Below are positions 23,568 to 38,500 of a stretch of DNA of 64,000 bases, piece by piece; positions within the stretch are counted from its first letter, which is position 1; each line of letters begins with the position of its first letter. The notes beneath the pieces are model-generated. The model was not told the DNA's origin, searched no databases, and saw only the letters and a program-made list of their open reading frames with translations. Both the position numbers and the translations under genes were made by a program. The stretch is from Panopea generosa (taxonomy: Eukaryota; Mollusca; Bivalvia; Adapedonta; Hiatellidae), in the NCBI GenBank assembly GCA_029582155.1, contig CM055909.1:22589347-22653346 (forward strand), written 5' to 3'.

Positions 23568-26500
23568 GTAAGTAGAAATGATATTAAACCCCAAACTTTT
23601 CTATAAAAAGAAATGGGAGGAGCCTAATTTCAAATGGTGGCACTTTCTTGCAACAATGTTGAATTGGGAGATGTTTTTCTGTAAAACATAGTAACAAAGT
23701 TGTCATTATTTTCAAAAAGAAGTGCAGTTGTAGGGACATATTTTGTCTTTATAAAAATACCCTTTATTCACAAAAGCTCCCTGAAACAAAGGAGTAGAAG
23801 TCCTTACAAAATTGAAATATCAAGGAAAATTTGCTAAATATTTGAATTTTGAACCCTGTCTGACCCTTGTCACGTGGTGTAAACAGCAACACTTGCTTGG
23901 AGATGTGTATAACCCACTTTGAGGAGCCATGCAGTGTTTGATATCTCAGAGTAGAATAATGTGTTTGACTTTCAGTTTGTGAATTACATGTTTAGGAAGA
24001 TTAATCTTCATAATATTTCTGGCTTTTTCATATTATAAACAAATGATTATACATTGTAGTTGATGGCTTATCTCAGATACATGCATACATGCTTTTTTAT
24101 TTGGATGCAAATAAGTAACTATTCACACTAACCTTGGTTGATCATTGATTTGAATCCCATAATTCACAATAGCTTACTTTTGGAAATAAGTTTTTTTGTT
24201 TTTTTAGCAAATAAATGTCATTTTATTGTTTATACAGTTCTTATATCACAGCTTTCAATTAAAACCACTTAGTGCTATATAGGTGGCATTGGATGTATGT
24301 ATATGCACCATGTATTAGGTTCAAAACACAACTTGGCATAATTTAGATCTTGGTTGGTTCAATATTCTATGCTTTTGTTATTACATAATTAAGTAGGAAC
24401 CAAACTCCTACATTTGAAAACATATTCCAGTATTTTCTGTATCTACGTTTTGGTAAATGACTGTTTCTTTGATTAGGAAATGAAAATTCAAAACTGATGT
24501 TGAAATGTTATAAACGGACATGAAAACAATATCCACATTTATTTTCATCATCATCATCAGCATCAATAATCATGTTATCATTTTCCCCATCTGTGCCTCA
24601 ATTTTTGTCCTGATTGCCATCTGACAATAAATATTCCTGCAAGTATGTTCTGTTTCTAACTATAGTTATTTTCATCAACATTAATTGACCAGTCTGGTGT
24701 AACTAAATGATCCTCAAAATCACACATTATAACCAAATAAATGGAATAATATACAAAACTGTTCCCTCGAAACCTTCAAAGTATTTCCGTGTGTAAGTTT
24801 TGCCAGGGAAATTGTGAACCTAAATGGAATGGGTCATTCTATTATGTCAAAGGGGTTTCTGTATTTTTCAATCTTTGTATGTTTTGTCTCACAAATAATT
24901 GTTTGCCCTTTACTTGTGTCCAAGCAATTTATTTACAATTCATTACAACATGTATGCCTGTTTGATATTATAAGTCCATAATAAATAAGATAAACCATTT
25001 TTCATAAATAGTTTCATTCTCTCTAAGTAAATAATGTACTAATCCATGGAACTTGACCCAAATAATTTCACTTTATCTCTTTGATCATGATCAGAGATGT
25101 GTTATATGTAACCCAGCATGATACTGTAAATTGGATGTACCTAATTAGCAATTTTGTTTATTATGCATGCAGATAAGATGTCCATTGCAATATATTTGAG
25201 TGCTGTGTTTGCTGTAGTAAATCTGGGGAAACCTTTATTTTAATCCATAATACTGAGGAACCTGCACGTACAAGAAACATTGTTGCTTAGATTAACTTCC
25301 ATAATATCAATGAAATATATTTACAGGAAATTCAGTGTGTGTTAACTTGTAACAGGCAGTATCGTCTATGGCTATGCTGGTAGTTACAGCTTATGTTGGA
25401 CATGAGTATTATCAAATAACTGTAGTAAACTTGTCGGCTGCTAGTGATAAGCCCCGCCTATAATACTGTGTGTAGGAGCTACCGGCGATGGGCCTTTAAG
25501 CAGGATGGTGGCGTAATGACCACAGGGGGCTAGTGACAATATGTATTCTATATCACTATATATATATATATATATTATAATAAAAACCACAGGGGCTATT
25601 GATAATATATGGTCGATATCCCCATATATAGTTTTATAAAGATTTTAAGTAAGTAAAGTAAAGTGTTTGTTTATTATAGTGTCACCCCTATTGAAAGAGC
25701 CAGCCACACTGGGCTCATGATAAACATTTATGTTGTACACTGTTACTTCCCGAAAGCTATCATTGCCAGGCGTCAGGCTGTTAGACATTCGGTACCCCTC
25801 AATTTAACTAGCTGCTGGGTGAGCATCAGGCTGCTTCAGATTTTTTTATTATACTATTTATAGGGATATAAAATATATATTGTAACTAGCCCCTGTGGTC
25901 TTTATTATACTATATATAGGGATATAGAATATATATTGTCACTTGCCCCTGTGGTCTTTATTATACTATATACAGGGATATAGAATATATATTGTCACTT
26001 GCCCATGTGGTCTTTATTATACTATATATAGGGATATAGAATATATATTGTCACTTGCCCATGTGGTCTTTATTATACTATATATAGGGATATAGAATAT
26101 ATATTGTCACTTGCCCCTGTGGTCTTTATTATACTATATATAGGGATATAGAATATATATTGTCACTTGCCCCTGTGGTCTTTATTATACTATATATAGG
26201 GATATAGAATATATATTGTCACTTGCCCCTGTGGTCTTTATTATACTATATATAGGGATATAGAATATATATTGTCACTTGCCCCTGTGGTCTTTATTAT
26301 ACTATATATAGGGATATAGAATATATATTGTCACTAGCCCCTGTGGTCTTTATTATACTATATATAGGGATATAGAATATATATTGTCACTTGCCCCTAA
26401 GGTCTTTATTATACTATATATAGGGATATAGAATATATATTGTCACTTGCCCCTGTGTTCTTTATTATACTATATATAGGGATATAGAATATATATTGTC

Positions 26501-29500
26501 ACTTGCCCCTGTGGTCTTTATTATACTATATATAGGGATATAGAATATATATTGTCACTTGCCCCTGTGTTCTTTATTATACTATATATAGGGATAGAGA
26601 AAAATATTGTAACTAGCCCCTGGGGTCTTTATTATTCTATATATAGGGATATAGAATATATATTGTAACTAGCCCCTGGGGTCTTTATTATACTATATAT
26701 AGGGATATAGAATATATATTGGAACTAGCCCCTGCGGCAATGACAAGGATGTAAGTGGTTCACTCTAGATGTAGCGGTTTCGACCCTAGGATTGGCCTCT
26801 CATTTATACTGACATAAAGTACTAATTTTAATCAAGAAATGGTCTCGGTCTTAATAAAAAAGTATTTATTTATTTTTATAGTTTGATAAGTTTAATTAAA
26901 ATAAAGACATTTTAGTTTGGCCATAAAAGATAATTTACATGTAAAACTGACACAAGGAACACTCAAAACTGTATGAAAACCAAGCTAATTGTGGAAACAA
27001 TGTAAATTTAACTTAAAACTGGCCCCAGTTTCACCAAACATCTCAACTCCAACTTTTGAAATACATGTCCTATAATTACATTTACATTGATCAGTTTGCA
27101 TGCTATTATATACCAATGAGTAAATATTTTTTATGACCAGTTCTGTGTAGTAATCTTATGTGTTATGTGTTCAAGTTACCATTGAGATACATTGAGAATT
27201 TTTAATTAAGACAAATCTCAGTTTGAGATGTTAATTGAAACCGGCACCTGATTTTTTAGTTGGCAACAAACAACAAATATAAAAAAAAAAATAGCAATAT
27301 GCAACTTCAAAACTATGTTTTGTTATTTTCATGTAAAATGTGGCTGGGAAAATTTATCGAAATACGAACTAATTAATACATGTACCTAATACATGAACGC
27401 TGGAGCCTTATCGGAATCATTCTTTGCGAGTTTTATTATTTCTTGGCAAACGTTCACTGCAGCCATGCAGTGTTAAATAATTCTTTCAACTGTAAACATT
27501 CTATTTTAAAAAAATAACTGTGATTGACGTAAAATGGTAATAGTTGTTAAACTTGAAATTGCAACAAAAATAATAAACTCCAATTTAAAATGATTTGGTA
27601 GATAATGGCAAATATCAAAATATATGAGATTTACTTTAAACTTATAAATATTTTAAACATAGTCGTATGAAAAGTCTGTTGGGTTAAATGACATAAAAAT
27701 AACGTTAATTATTCCAACAATTCAAGTCAAATTACTTAGAAACTCTATATACTTGAGATAATCTCTACGTATATCACCTTTTATGGCTCCGGGGTGTCAC
27801 ATGGGTGATGGCAAGAAGATTAGCTTTGTAGCTCATGCATATCGTAAGAAACGACATTTTGAGTATTTATTAGATTTTGACTTTACGAAAACGCTACAGT
27901 TCTGAAGATATGAAAATTCTATTAACATTTTGCATATACATTTGCTTTGGTAATACGGGTACTTTGATTAATTTGTTGTCTTGGAATTTTCATTTCTGTA
28001 TGCGTTACTATACAATCCCTTTGTGATCATAGTTGATACGCCGTAAAACATTAATTCATTTATTTTCATTATTGTTTTCAGTCTGCAAGACCTGTATTGT
28101 ACGTTATTTAGAGTCAAGTAAATATTGCCCAATATGCGAGGTCCTCGTACACAAAACAAGACCACTACAAAACATACGGTAAGGACGTTGTGCTTTTTTT
28201 TGTTGTTGTAATGTGGATTTCTTTGCTAGACTGTATGTTTATATCTGACGAGTTTAAGTGGTTGGTGTACACAAAACTAAGTTGTAAAAAAATATCTAGG
28301 GCTGTTATACGTTATAAAATATAATATACTATGTTTATTTCTGACAAGTTGACGCGAGGTTTTAAATTTCTCACGAGCATGTGCAACTGTTGTGTGCATT
28401 TATAGAGACCCCGCCTATGAATTTATGTCAAATGTGCTTAGTCTGAAATAAACACATGTAACTTAGTTTAAACATGTTTTAGATACATAAATACAATTTG
28501 TCAGCAAAGCGTTGGTGAACAATAAAAGAAAATGGATAAGAACGAAAGCGTAGTGCTTATTATCCTTCTCGTACTGTAAGTTATACATGGCAAAAAAGTG
28601 AACCATTTTATACATAAATATGTGAAAATAAATTAGTGGAAATGAAAATAGAAATATATGATTACAACGGTATTTAACTAATTGTTACAGACGTGCTAGT
28701 CTTTTCATTTAAAATAACCGTGAATTTGAAAGAAAACAAGAAATATATGTTTGGGTGGCATAGTGATAGAAGGGGGGGGGGGGGGGGGCGACAACGATGT
28801 AATCTCATCAATATAGATAGGTCAACGTTTTGTGGTCTTTATAAAAGTATGTACTGCATTGAAAATTCGAATATTTGTCTCCCAAGTCAAAATGTTACTC
28901 TCTTGATCAGAGTTGTAGATCGACACTGAAATACATGAACTAGTAATGGGAAGATAAAACAGCATGGACATGGCATCCGTACTGGAACTAGGAAAAGTAA
29001 CCTGAAGAAAGCAGTGCGAGTTTGCAGCAACACTTGTTACTTTCTAGAAATTTGTGTTTATAAAGATCATAATTTTATAAAAGTTACGTAGTTGTAGAGT
29101 TGTATTTGGGCTGTTTTTATTAAAATCTAATTCCGGAAATATCCGAACGTACTTCGTTTATTATTGGTATTCCGAGTGTTTGTTAGTATGTCTTGCGTAT
29201 TCGGTCGAGCATTATCCGGCGGATTCATATGGTTGTTGTTGTTGTTTTTGTAGTGTGTTCTTTAGAAAGTACGAAAATAAAATAGACAACACGCCATCCT
29301 CTGACCGCAAAAGCCCTATTACAGGAAAGGCATTCTTCAAAATCAAAGCAAAACTCGTGGTTTTTAGGATTGTATTACGACTGTGTTAAGATTGTGTTAA
29401 GATACTCAATGTTACAAGTTTATCCTTACTATATGACACTCTTAATACTTGAAACACCTCGTCGATTATCCTTATTCGGTTTCGGAGCGACAGGAATGTA

Positions 29501-32500
29501 TATTAGTCTGTCACGTGGCATGAAATACTTCCTGATATGCTGGGACGAGGTCGGTTTGTTTCAATATTTCTGGGAATTAAGAAATTAATTTAATTTCTTC
29601 GGCACGTTCATGAGATATGAACTTGCATGTGTCGCATTCACTGTAACTGAACCGCGAGGTTGCATTACGCTGGCATTGGGCCGACCTGTCCTAGAACTCT
29701 TCATTTAATGTTGAAAGGCAAGCGTTTTTAAGTGTTTTAATGATTGATTGAATATTTAGCGTCATTTTTATGCCACCGAGGGCTAACAGACGATCAGTTA
29801 ACCTAACCACTGTTTCCTGGGATTAACCAGTACTCGAGCACACCCCGTCTCCGTAAGTAACTGATAACTTTCCCACTTGAATCAGTGGTGAGAGACGAAT
29901 GATAATTAGACACAATGTCGTATATCAATCATCACGGAGACTGTTGCCGGGCGGGGGATTCGAACTCACGACCCCTGGATTGATAGTCAGACGCGTAACC
30001 GACTGAGCTAATCGGGCCCGGCATTGTTTTAATGAACCTGTCGGAGATCGATTCCAATGCATTTTGCATGCGAGGCTGACGCTCTATCTCTAGGTTACCA
30101 CTACGGTGCTACACCTTTCTTAGGAACTAGTATAGAACATACATAATTGTGTTTTTCCAGTGTTTTACTGCAGAATGTATGTAATGCATTTCACAAATAT
30201 TTTTTTTTTTATTTACGTCTTTCAGACTGGACCATACTCTTCAGGACATCGTGTACAAATTGGTTCCCGGACTATTCAAAGGTAAACTTACACACCTGTG
30301 TCGAATGTTGAAGTAAAACTATACTTACTAAGAAAGAAAAAGTACAAGTATTTTGATATGAATATTTTGTACATTATAAATGAATCATATAAATTAATCT
30401 TATTTATTTTAACTTGAAGATTCATTTTCAGAATTTTACCTCTTTCGTTTAACCCTTTACTTAATATAGACACCTTTGGACACCTCTAATATAGACACCT
30501 TTTGACACCTCTAATATAGACACCTTTGGACACCTTTAATATAGACGCCTTTTGACACCTCTAATATAGACACCTTTGGACACCTCTAATATAGAAGGCT
30601 TTTGAATTATTTGGTGAATTATGTTTATATTAACTGACAGAGTGGAAAACAGTGGAGGAAGTGTTCAGATTGCTCGTTACGAGCAATCTGAACTCTTCCT
30701 GCACTGTTTTCAAAGGCCTTCTGTGATTGGTATCTATGGAGTAAAGGGTTAAAACGGCCTTTTGTGATATAAAAAAGAGTGTTGGTAAAACACTTTTTTT
30801 CACAATCCATGGCTGCAGAAAACTTGTGCCAAGGAATAGTAGGGCACAAAAATTGCTATAGAAACTACATTTCAGTTCATGCATTAGGTATCTAAAGTTC
30901 CGTAAATTACCTCCCTTTATATTAAAAAGTCACGTGTTTTAAAGTAGAATGATGCCGAAATCAAAGTAGTTTTTATTGTTGTTTTATAATCACATCTGTT
31001 TGTTGCCGACTAAAATTCAGTTTTAAATATGCCATTCATGAATAAAATGACTACCCATGCCCCACATGTAGTTTAACGAGTATTTCCCTTTGCCAAATTA
31101 ATTTTTTTCATTGTCTTATTTGAAAATTAGTTAATCATCGTTTAATGTTAAGTTACCGATGCAATGCCTAGGTTTTTCTAAATAGTTTAATAAAGAATGA
31201 TTTTTGGAATGATTTCTCGCCGGACACGGACGTTTTAAAGGTAGTCTGCTGCCTGTCGTTTATTCCAAATCCATGACTAAGCGGTCATCTGTGTAAAATA
31301 CGAACGACGTATGTGTATGAGTACAATACGCCTGTCCCAGTCTATCCCAGTCTTTCCCAGTATTTCCCAGTCTATCCCAGTCTATCCCAATCTGTCCCAG
31401 TCTATCCCAGTCCATCCCAGTCTGTCCCAGTCTGTCCCAGTCCCTGATATCTCCCTATTCGGGTCTGTTAAACCCAAATAAAAAAGCAGGGAATTCCATG
31501 CCAGTCCCACAATTAACAAAATAACATAACACTTATAAACTGGTGTTACCTGCTTGGATCGGTCATCGGCTATGCTTAAGTCTAGTTTACGGGTGTACCA
31601 AACATCGCCCCCCCCCCACCCCCCCCCACCCCCCCCCCCCCCCCCCCACCACCACCATTATCATTTATTAATCTTCCAACGAAAGTAAGTTTACGGAGCG
31701 TAGCGGCGTGAACCCATAACTTAACCCACTATTAGGTCGACAAATGACCTATGACCTATAGTTCTAACATTTTTAGCCAATGACAAGATAGGGATTATTA
31801 AAATTTCTTATTTTGTACCTCTAGTGATTAATTTGGTAATTTTGTGCATTTTATGTAAATGAAAATAAGTTTGTGGTTGTTTAAAAAAGATTGAGCTATA
31901 TATTTGGTGAAATATTAAGAAGTGCACACTTTTCTGTATGAAAATGTGATGTTAACTCCGTACGTCTGTTTTAATTTGTCACGTGTACATTAGGGGTTGC
32001 TTTTCATTTTTTTATGAGTATATATATGCTATGCGCAAACATTGCAGAATCATTAAAAAAATGTTCAACGAAATTTATGTGAAGATTACACATATCCTTA
32101 CTGAAGAAATGTTAAAATCATTCTTTATGTTTCCAAATTTAAGACAAAACATGTTTATTTTCTTTTATATCGAAAAATAATGTGAAATTGCTTGATATGA
32201 ATTAATTTTGGCTTTCATCGAAATGAAAACTGTGGACACCCATGAACCGTCTTACAATGAAGTAATAGGAAATTGTGATGACTTTTCTTTACATTTTTTT
32301 TAATTATATATTCATGTATATTAACGATTTATGTCGTTTTGCAGATGAAATGAGAAGACGTCGCGAGTATTATAAAGACAGTCCCACAATACGTAAGTAT
32401 TATAAAAAATTATTATGTTCTCACTGAGTTTGGGAATTTTGTGAAAGACGTGGACTTTCTTACATTGTTATAACAGGAACCAATTTTTTTAATGTTTTTT

Positions 32501-35500
32501 TTCTTCACTTTTTATTTTGTTTTTGATATGCGCGGACTTGATTTTGTTCATAATCACCACAATTTATAATTTACAGTTGATAGCAATGCATGATAAAACA
32601 CCAACATTAATTTAAGTTTATATTTAGCAAAGTATCTATCACTCAACTTTGTATCCAAGGTATGATTTGAGGTATTGTGTTGAGAAAGACACCTTTTGCA
32701 ATTTTTAAGCACATCAACATTAGTTCAAGTCTGATCCCTAATATATTCAACAAAGTGTTGAGTATTACTTTTTCATCAATAACATCCACGTATAAATGTA
32801 ATATCTAAGTATGAATATATATTGCAAGTTCTTATTTTCCGTCACTAAAAGTGACAAAAATATCAGCACATAACATGTAACATATCTATGTATTTTAATG
32901 TCCTTCCAAATCGTACTAAATGATTCATAATGGGCTATACCAACTTGAATATAGGGATTTTGGGCATATCTGTTAGACTGATTATAATGCTTGAATTGTG
33001 GTTTAAAATTAATAGGCACATATGTTCATATACATAATTACTTTGATATCAATCAACAACATTATCACATCACTTAATAGTGTTGATAAAACAGTAATCA
33101 CCTGATAATGATTAATTAAAGACCCTGTAGTCCCTAATGCTAAAGTGGGATGTGATATTGACCCCAGAGTCAACATTCCTGTATCAGTTACAATGAAAAC
33201 CTTCAGCATTGTTCTACAAACATTTTGCTGCCTGCTGTGTTAACTGTTCTATTGCTAGACCATATTATACACTCCCAGTTGATAAAACACGCCCTGTTGA
33301 GTAATTAATTTACATCCGATAGTCTGATTGAATGTTGTGGCTTTAAACAAAAAAGTAATAAAGTCATACACATGAATTTCGCCAGAAGATCAATAAATGA
33401 TATATAACCCAAACTTATATACTGTCTATTTTATTGCCTCTAACTGTATTTTATAATAATGCTATATAAAATTCTCTGTTTTTTTTTGTGTGGTTTTCTT
33501 GTTAACTCACTCATGCATTATTAGTATTATGACCACTCTCCCCCATTAATACACGAAACAGTTTAACACACTAACATGTCGCATTTATTAAAAGGTATAC
33601 GAATTACAAACTGCTGTTATATTTTCAATGAATGTACACTACTTCAGGAAGTCCTCAGAGTCGCCAAGCCCAGCAGCGGCACAGAGTTATTTATTCCGCA
33701 GACGAGAAGTTCAGCGTAACCTTGGAATGTTCTCCCGAGTAAGCCCTTTTACGACATCAACATTTTACGACACTTACATGTGGAAAACTAATTATCGCAG
33801 TACTGGGTAGACACTAATGTTGCATGTCGGCTGACCCAATGGCCGTCATATTGTGGACAAAATACTGAATAATTCATTGGTGTTAATCGCAATATTTCGA
33901 TCAATTTTACTAATGTATATGTACGGTCGAAATCTATGTCTGTCCATGTATAGCACTAGTTCGCCGCGGAGTAATACAAATTGCAGGAAGGCTGTGATGT
34001 GAAAATTCATTATTTGGAAGACAGTTTTAAATACAGCATATCCAATTTTTCCATTTGACTATCGTATCTCCAAATTTAGATAGCGAATATCGACATAAAT
34101 AATCAGAATATGTCGGTTCAAAAGTCTATGCTGTCTGTTATTTGTCTTGCTCTCTTAAAATATTATATACTTGCCATGTGCTGTCTGTTATTTGTCTTGC
34201 TCTCTTAAAATAATATATACTTGCCATGTGCCGTCTGTTATTTGTCTTGCTCTCTTAAAATAATATATACTTGCCATGTGCCGTCTGTTATTTGTCTTGC
34301 TCTCTTAAAATAATATATACTTGCCATGTGCCGTCTGTTATTTGTCTTGCTCTCTTAAAATAATATATACTTGCCATGTGCTGTCTGTTATTTGTCTTGC
34401 TCTCTTAAAATAATATATACTTGCCATGTGCTGTCTGTTATTTGTCTTGCTCTCTTAAAATAATATATACTTGCCATGTGCTGTCTGTTATTTGTCTTGC
34501 TCTCTTAAAATATTATATACTTGCCATGTGCTGTCTGTTATTTGTCTTGCTCTCTTAAAATAATATATACTTGCCATGTGCTGTCTGTTAAATGTCTCGC
34601 CCTCTTAAAATAATATATACTTGCCATGTGCTGTCTGTTATTTGTCTTGCTCTCTTAAAATAATATATACTTGCCATGTGCTGTCTGTTATTTGTCTTGC
34701 TCTCTTAAAATAATATATACTTGCCATGTGCTGTCTGTTATTTGTCTTGCTCTCTTAAAATAATATATACTTGCCATGTGCTGTCTGTTATTTGTCTTGC
34801 TCTCTTAAAATAATATATACTTGCCATGTGCTGTCTGTTAAATGTCTCGCCCTCTTAAAATAATATATACTTGCCATGTGCTGTCTGTTATTTGTCTTGC
34901 TCTCTTAAAATAATATATACTTGCCATGTGCTGTCTGTTATTTGTCTTGCTCTCTTAAAATAATATATACTTGCCATGTGCTGTCTGTTAAATGTCTCGC
35001 CCTCTTAAAATAATATATACTTGCCATGTGCCATCTGTTAAATGTCTCGCCCTCTTAAAATATTATATACTTGCCATGAAAACTATCTTATACCATTGTC
35101 ACTTTTTCAGTGGGAGGGTCCGGACACGTTCGTCGCGCAGGTCGAGAGGCAGTAGTAGAGAGGTAATTATATTTGCTATAAAATGCTGTAGGATATGTCC
35201 ATGGTTCAACTCAACACTGTTATAGTTCCTTACTTGTTTATACACGACGGTGAACCCACCTAACTTAATGGTATGGAGTGGTGTAAAGTGCCCACTTTAG
35301 GTGACATTTTTGCATATAACTTTTTTTCATATTTCATGAAAATACACAAAACAAAGACGAACGCCGTCCCTGTATATCAAGTGGCCATGCGAAACTCGTA
35401 TATTTTGCAAAAAAATGTAAAGGCGGTTTTGTTGCTCAGTTAAGAAAATGGAAGGGTGTGGTAGAATTTACAAAAATAAGACGTTTCATGACTGAAATAT

Positions 35501-38500
35501 TGAAAAAGTTATCTGCAAAAAGGTTACTTAAAGCGAGTACTTTGCTCCAATTTCATAAACCATTCCATACCATTAAGTCACGTGGGTCGGCCACCGTGTT
35601 ATATGTAGCTAAAACAGTTTTGCACTGAGCCCCCGATTCTGTCTTTCTCTCACTTCCGTTCTCTCTCACATTTGAGCATGATGATAGAAATTTAAAAGCA
35701 ATGGCTAATATAGAGTATGAAAAGCAATTGATTGAGATGCTATTCCGAAATGCTCGCGTATTCAAGAAAAAAATTCGCGAAATCTCGTTTGTAATTATTC
35801 CAGCTTCAATTCATCTCACGAATACAAATCAAAATTCTTTCTTTACACAATGGAATTGTGTTCAAAATTGTTGAAAAAAAATATTACAAAATGTGTATAC
35901 TACAACTAAAAACAACAAAAATACTTTTTCTTCTTTTTCTTCTTCTTCTTCTTCCAATAGATCCAGAAATAATAAATCAATAAATACAGGAAGTCTTGTT
36001 TCCGAGTGAGATTTACGGACATTTAAATCAATAATTAATGTATAAGTTCAATGATAAACTTTCAATGAGATAGCTAGTTTACGTACCTGGGTGTGGCTCT
36101 GCCTGCCCACGGGACTATCGGCTTTAAATCCTTTCAGAAGGTAGATCACTGTCACTGCAACTTGCCCAAATATGGCGCAGTGCGAGTGCAGAGACTGCGT
36201 TTGAAGGCATTGTTTGAATTGTGAATTTAGAAGAAAAAAATGATGCTTGGAAATTGGGGTTTGATTACATTATTTCGGAAATCTACTTTCATTTTGTCAA
36301 TAGTGTACACACTGCGCAGAAAAAAAATCTCTTATATGACACATGACCCCTACTTTTCTCATCATATTTTGGTAGTGCAGAGGTTGACAAACAGTAAATA
36401 TAAGTTTCACTTCTTTCATTTGGGTCTCCCTCTATGAATGACAAGCCTTCAAACTTTTATTATTTACTATAGAATAAAAATAAAAATCAGTGGTGGGGTT
36501 ATACCTTGAAATCTCCTGGACGTGATCCTTCGTGGGTTTTATGGGTTTATGAAAAAACTGCACAATCAATACATGAAATATAAAATATTATGAAATATTC
36601 AGAAATATCGTTCGGATATAAATTATATCAACGCTTACTGACAAAGAGGTAAACTGGGAGTACTGTTAGGACGTGTTTTGTCTTTAAGCATGACAATTGT
36701 TTAAACTTATTTACTCTGCGTCGATTGTGAAACAATTTCTCACAACTTTGGCAAATGACGCTCGAAATATTCCTGGATGGAACCAGTACTAAGCATTTCC
36801 AAGTGTCTTGCTCAAGGACATCTCATATAGTCGTGGTGGAGGATCGAACCCACGACCCCTAATCAAGGATCTACCACTGGGTCACGCTATACTGGTCAAG
36901 TTGGTTCGTATTTCGTTGTTGAATATTTAACTTAAAACTAAACATGACCTTTACCTTATCTCCAATATTGATGAGACACACTAAATACCAAAAACCAACG
37001 AATATCAAGCTGACTTCCATCTGCTGTGCTGTGTATACAACATGTTTTCAAGTGGTAGGTATCGAACACTGGTTCGGAGGGTCGCGTGTTGATACCCCAA
37101 CATGGTCTTGTGTTTGTCTTTAAGCAAGACATTTTATCCGCATATGCTTAGTTGCGGTTCCATCCGGAAATCATTTGATTTCCGTGATTTGTCTAAGTTG
37201 TAAGAAATTCTTTACAGTCGATGTAAAATACCTGTAAATGAGTTGAAGTTAGAACTGGCAAAGCTTTATTATTTATTACAGGCGCCACCAGACCGGCGGT
37301 ATTTATTATGTCCTGCCAGTACGACTGTGGCACTTCTGAAGAAGTTCATCCGCTCGAAATTCGCCATTCCAGACAAATACAAGGTGAGTGCATGGCGAAG
37401 TAACGAAATTCTATTAAAAGGGCATATGCATGTTTTAGTTGGAGAACATTTTTCATTCTGCTAACTTGACTTCACGAATGAAAATATCAAATGTCTAAGC
37501 TGGAACGGAAACTGCATATTTAATAAATTAAAACTTATCAACATTTTTATGTTGGTGTCACCAAGGACTTATATAGAGAAGGAAAAGCAACTGAACGAGA
37601 TCTCACGGAAATCTCGGGGAATTTCGTTTTCAAATATCCTAACTTCCATTTATCTCAGAGATACAAATCAAATATTTTTCTTTGCACAATTGACTTCTCT
37701 ACAAAACGAGACCATTCCCGGCAAATTGTGTTTAAAATTGTTGAAGTGTTGTGATTACAGTATTTTTTACACTGCAACTAAAACTTACTTCTAACTGCAG
37801 TACTAGTATTTTAAATTCAAGATCATTTTGCGTGTTTAAAACATTATAAAACATTATAAAACATATAACCATTATAAATCTTATAAGGGTACATACACCT
37901 TACAATTTTAGTAAAAGAAATCAAATGCCTGTGAACTTTCGAATGATTAATTTGCAATTTATTAATTCTTCGAATGCCATTTTATCAACAATTAGTAAAG
38001 ATGCAATTTTCCTATCCTTTTATGTCACGAATTTTTTGAAAATATGAGTACGGCCAAATTTGTTTTTTCTATAAATAAATAATTGTTTTCACGTATATAA
38101 AGGCCTCCGGCCCATCATACAATATACAATAAGAACATACACAAAAAATGACCAACGCATGTAAGTACATGTTTAACAGTGTTCATAAACAGTATTGTCT
38201 GTAATACCGATAAAAAACTGATGAAAATAAAATAACTGTTTTCTCATATTTCTAGATATAAACGAAATAAGTTAACGGTCTGCACTCTCTGTGGGACTTT
38301 TGTTTAATTTTTGCATCATGTAGATATATAATTTATCGACATTGCCCTTTGTCCCGTTAAGACAGATATTGGTCTTATGTTCTGAACATACGCCATTGTC
38401 ATTTAAGGTATACACGCCGGTCGATCTAGGCGAAATTAGGATGAGCTCCGGGGATTGCTAAGATATTAAAATAAAGGCTAACTTTTCAATGGAATTTCTG

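Noticed and set aside
34131..35078. CRISPR-like 50-bp repeat
   Set aside because: Contiguous tandem units without unique spacers, inside a eukaryotic intron.
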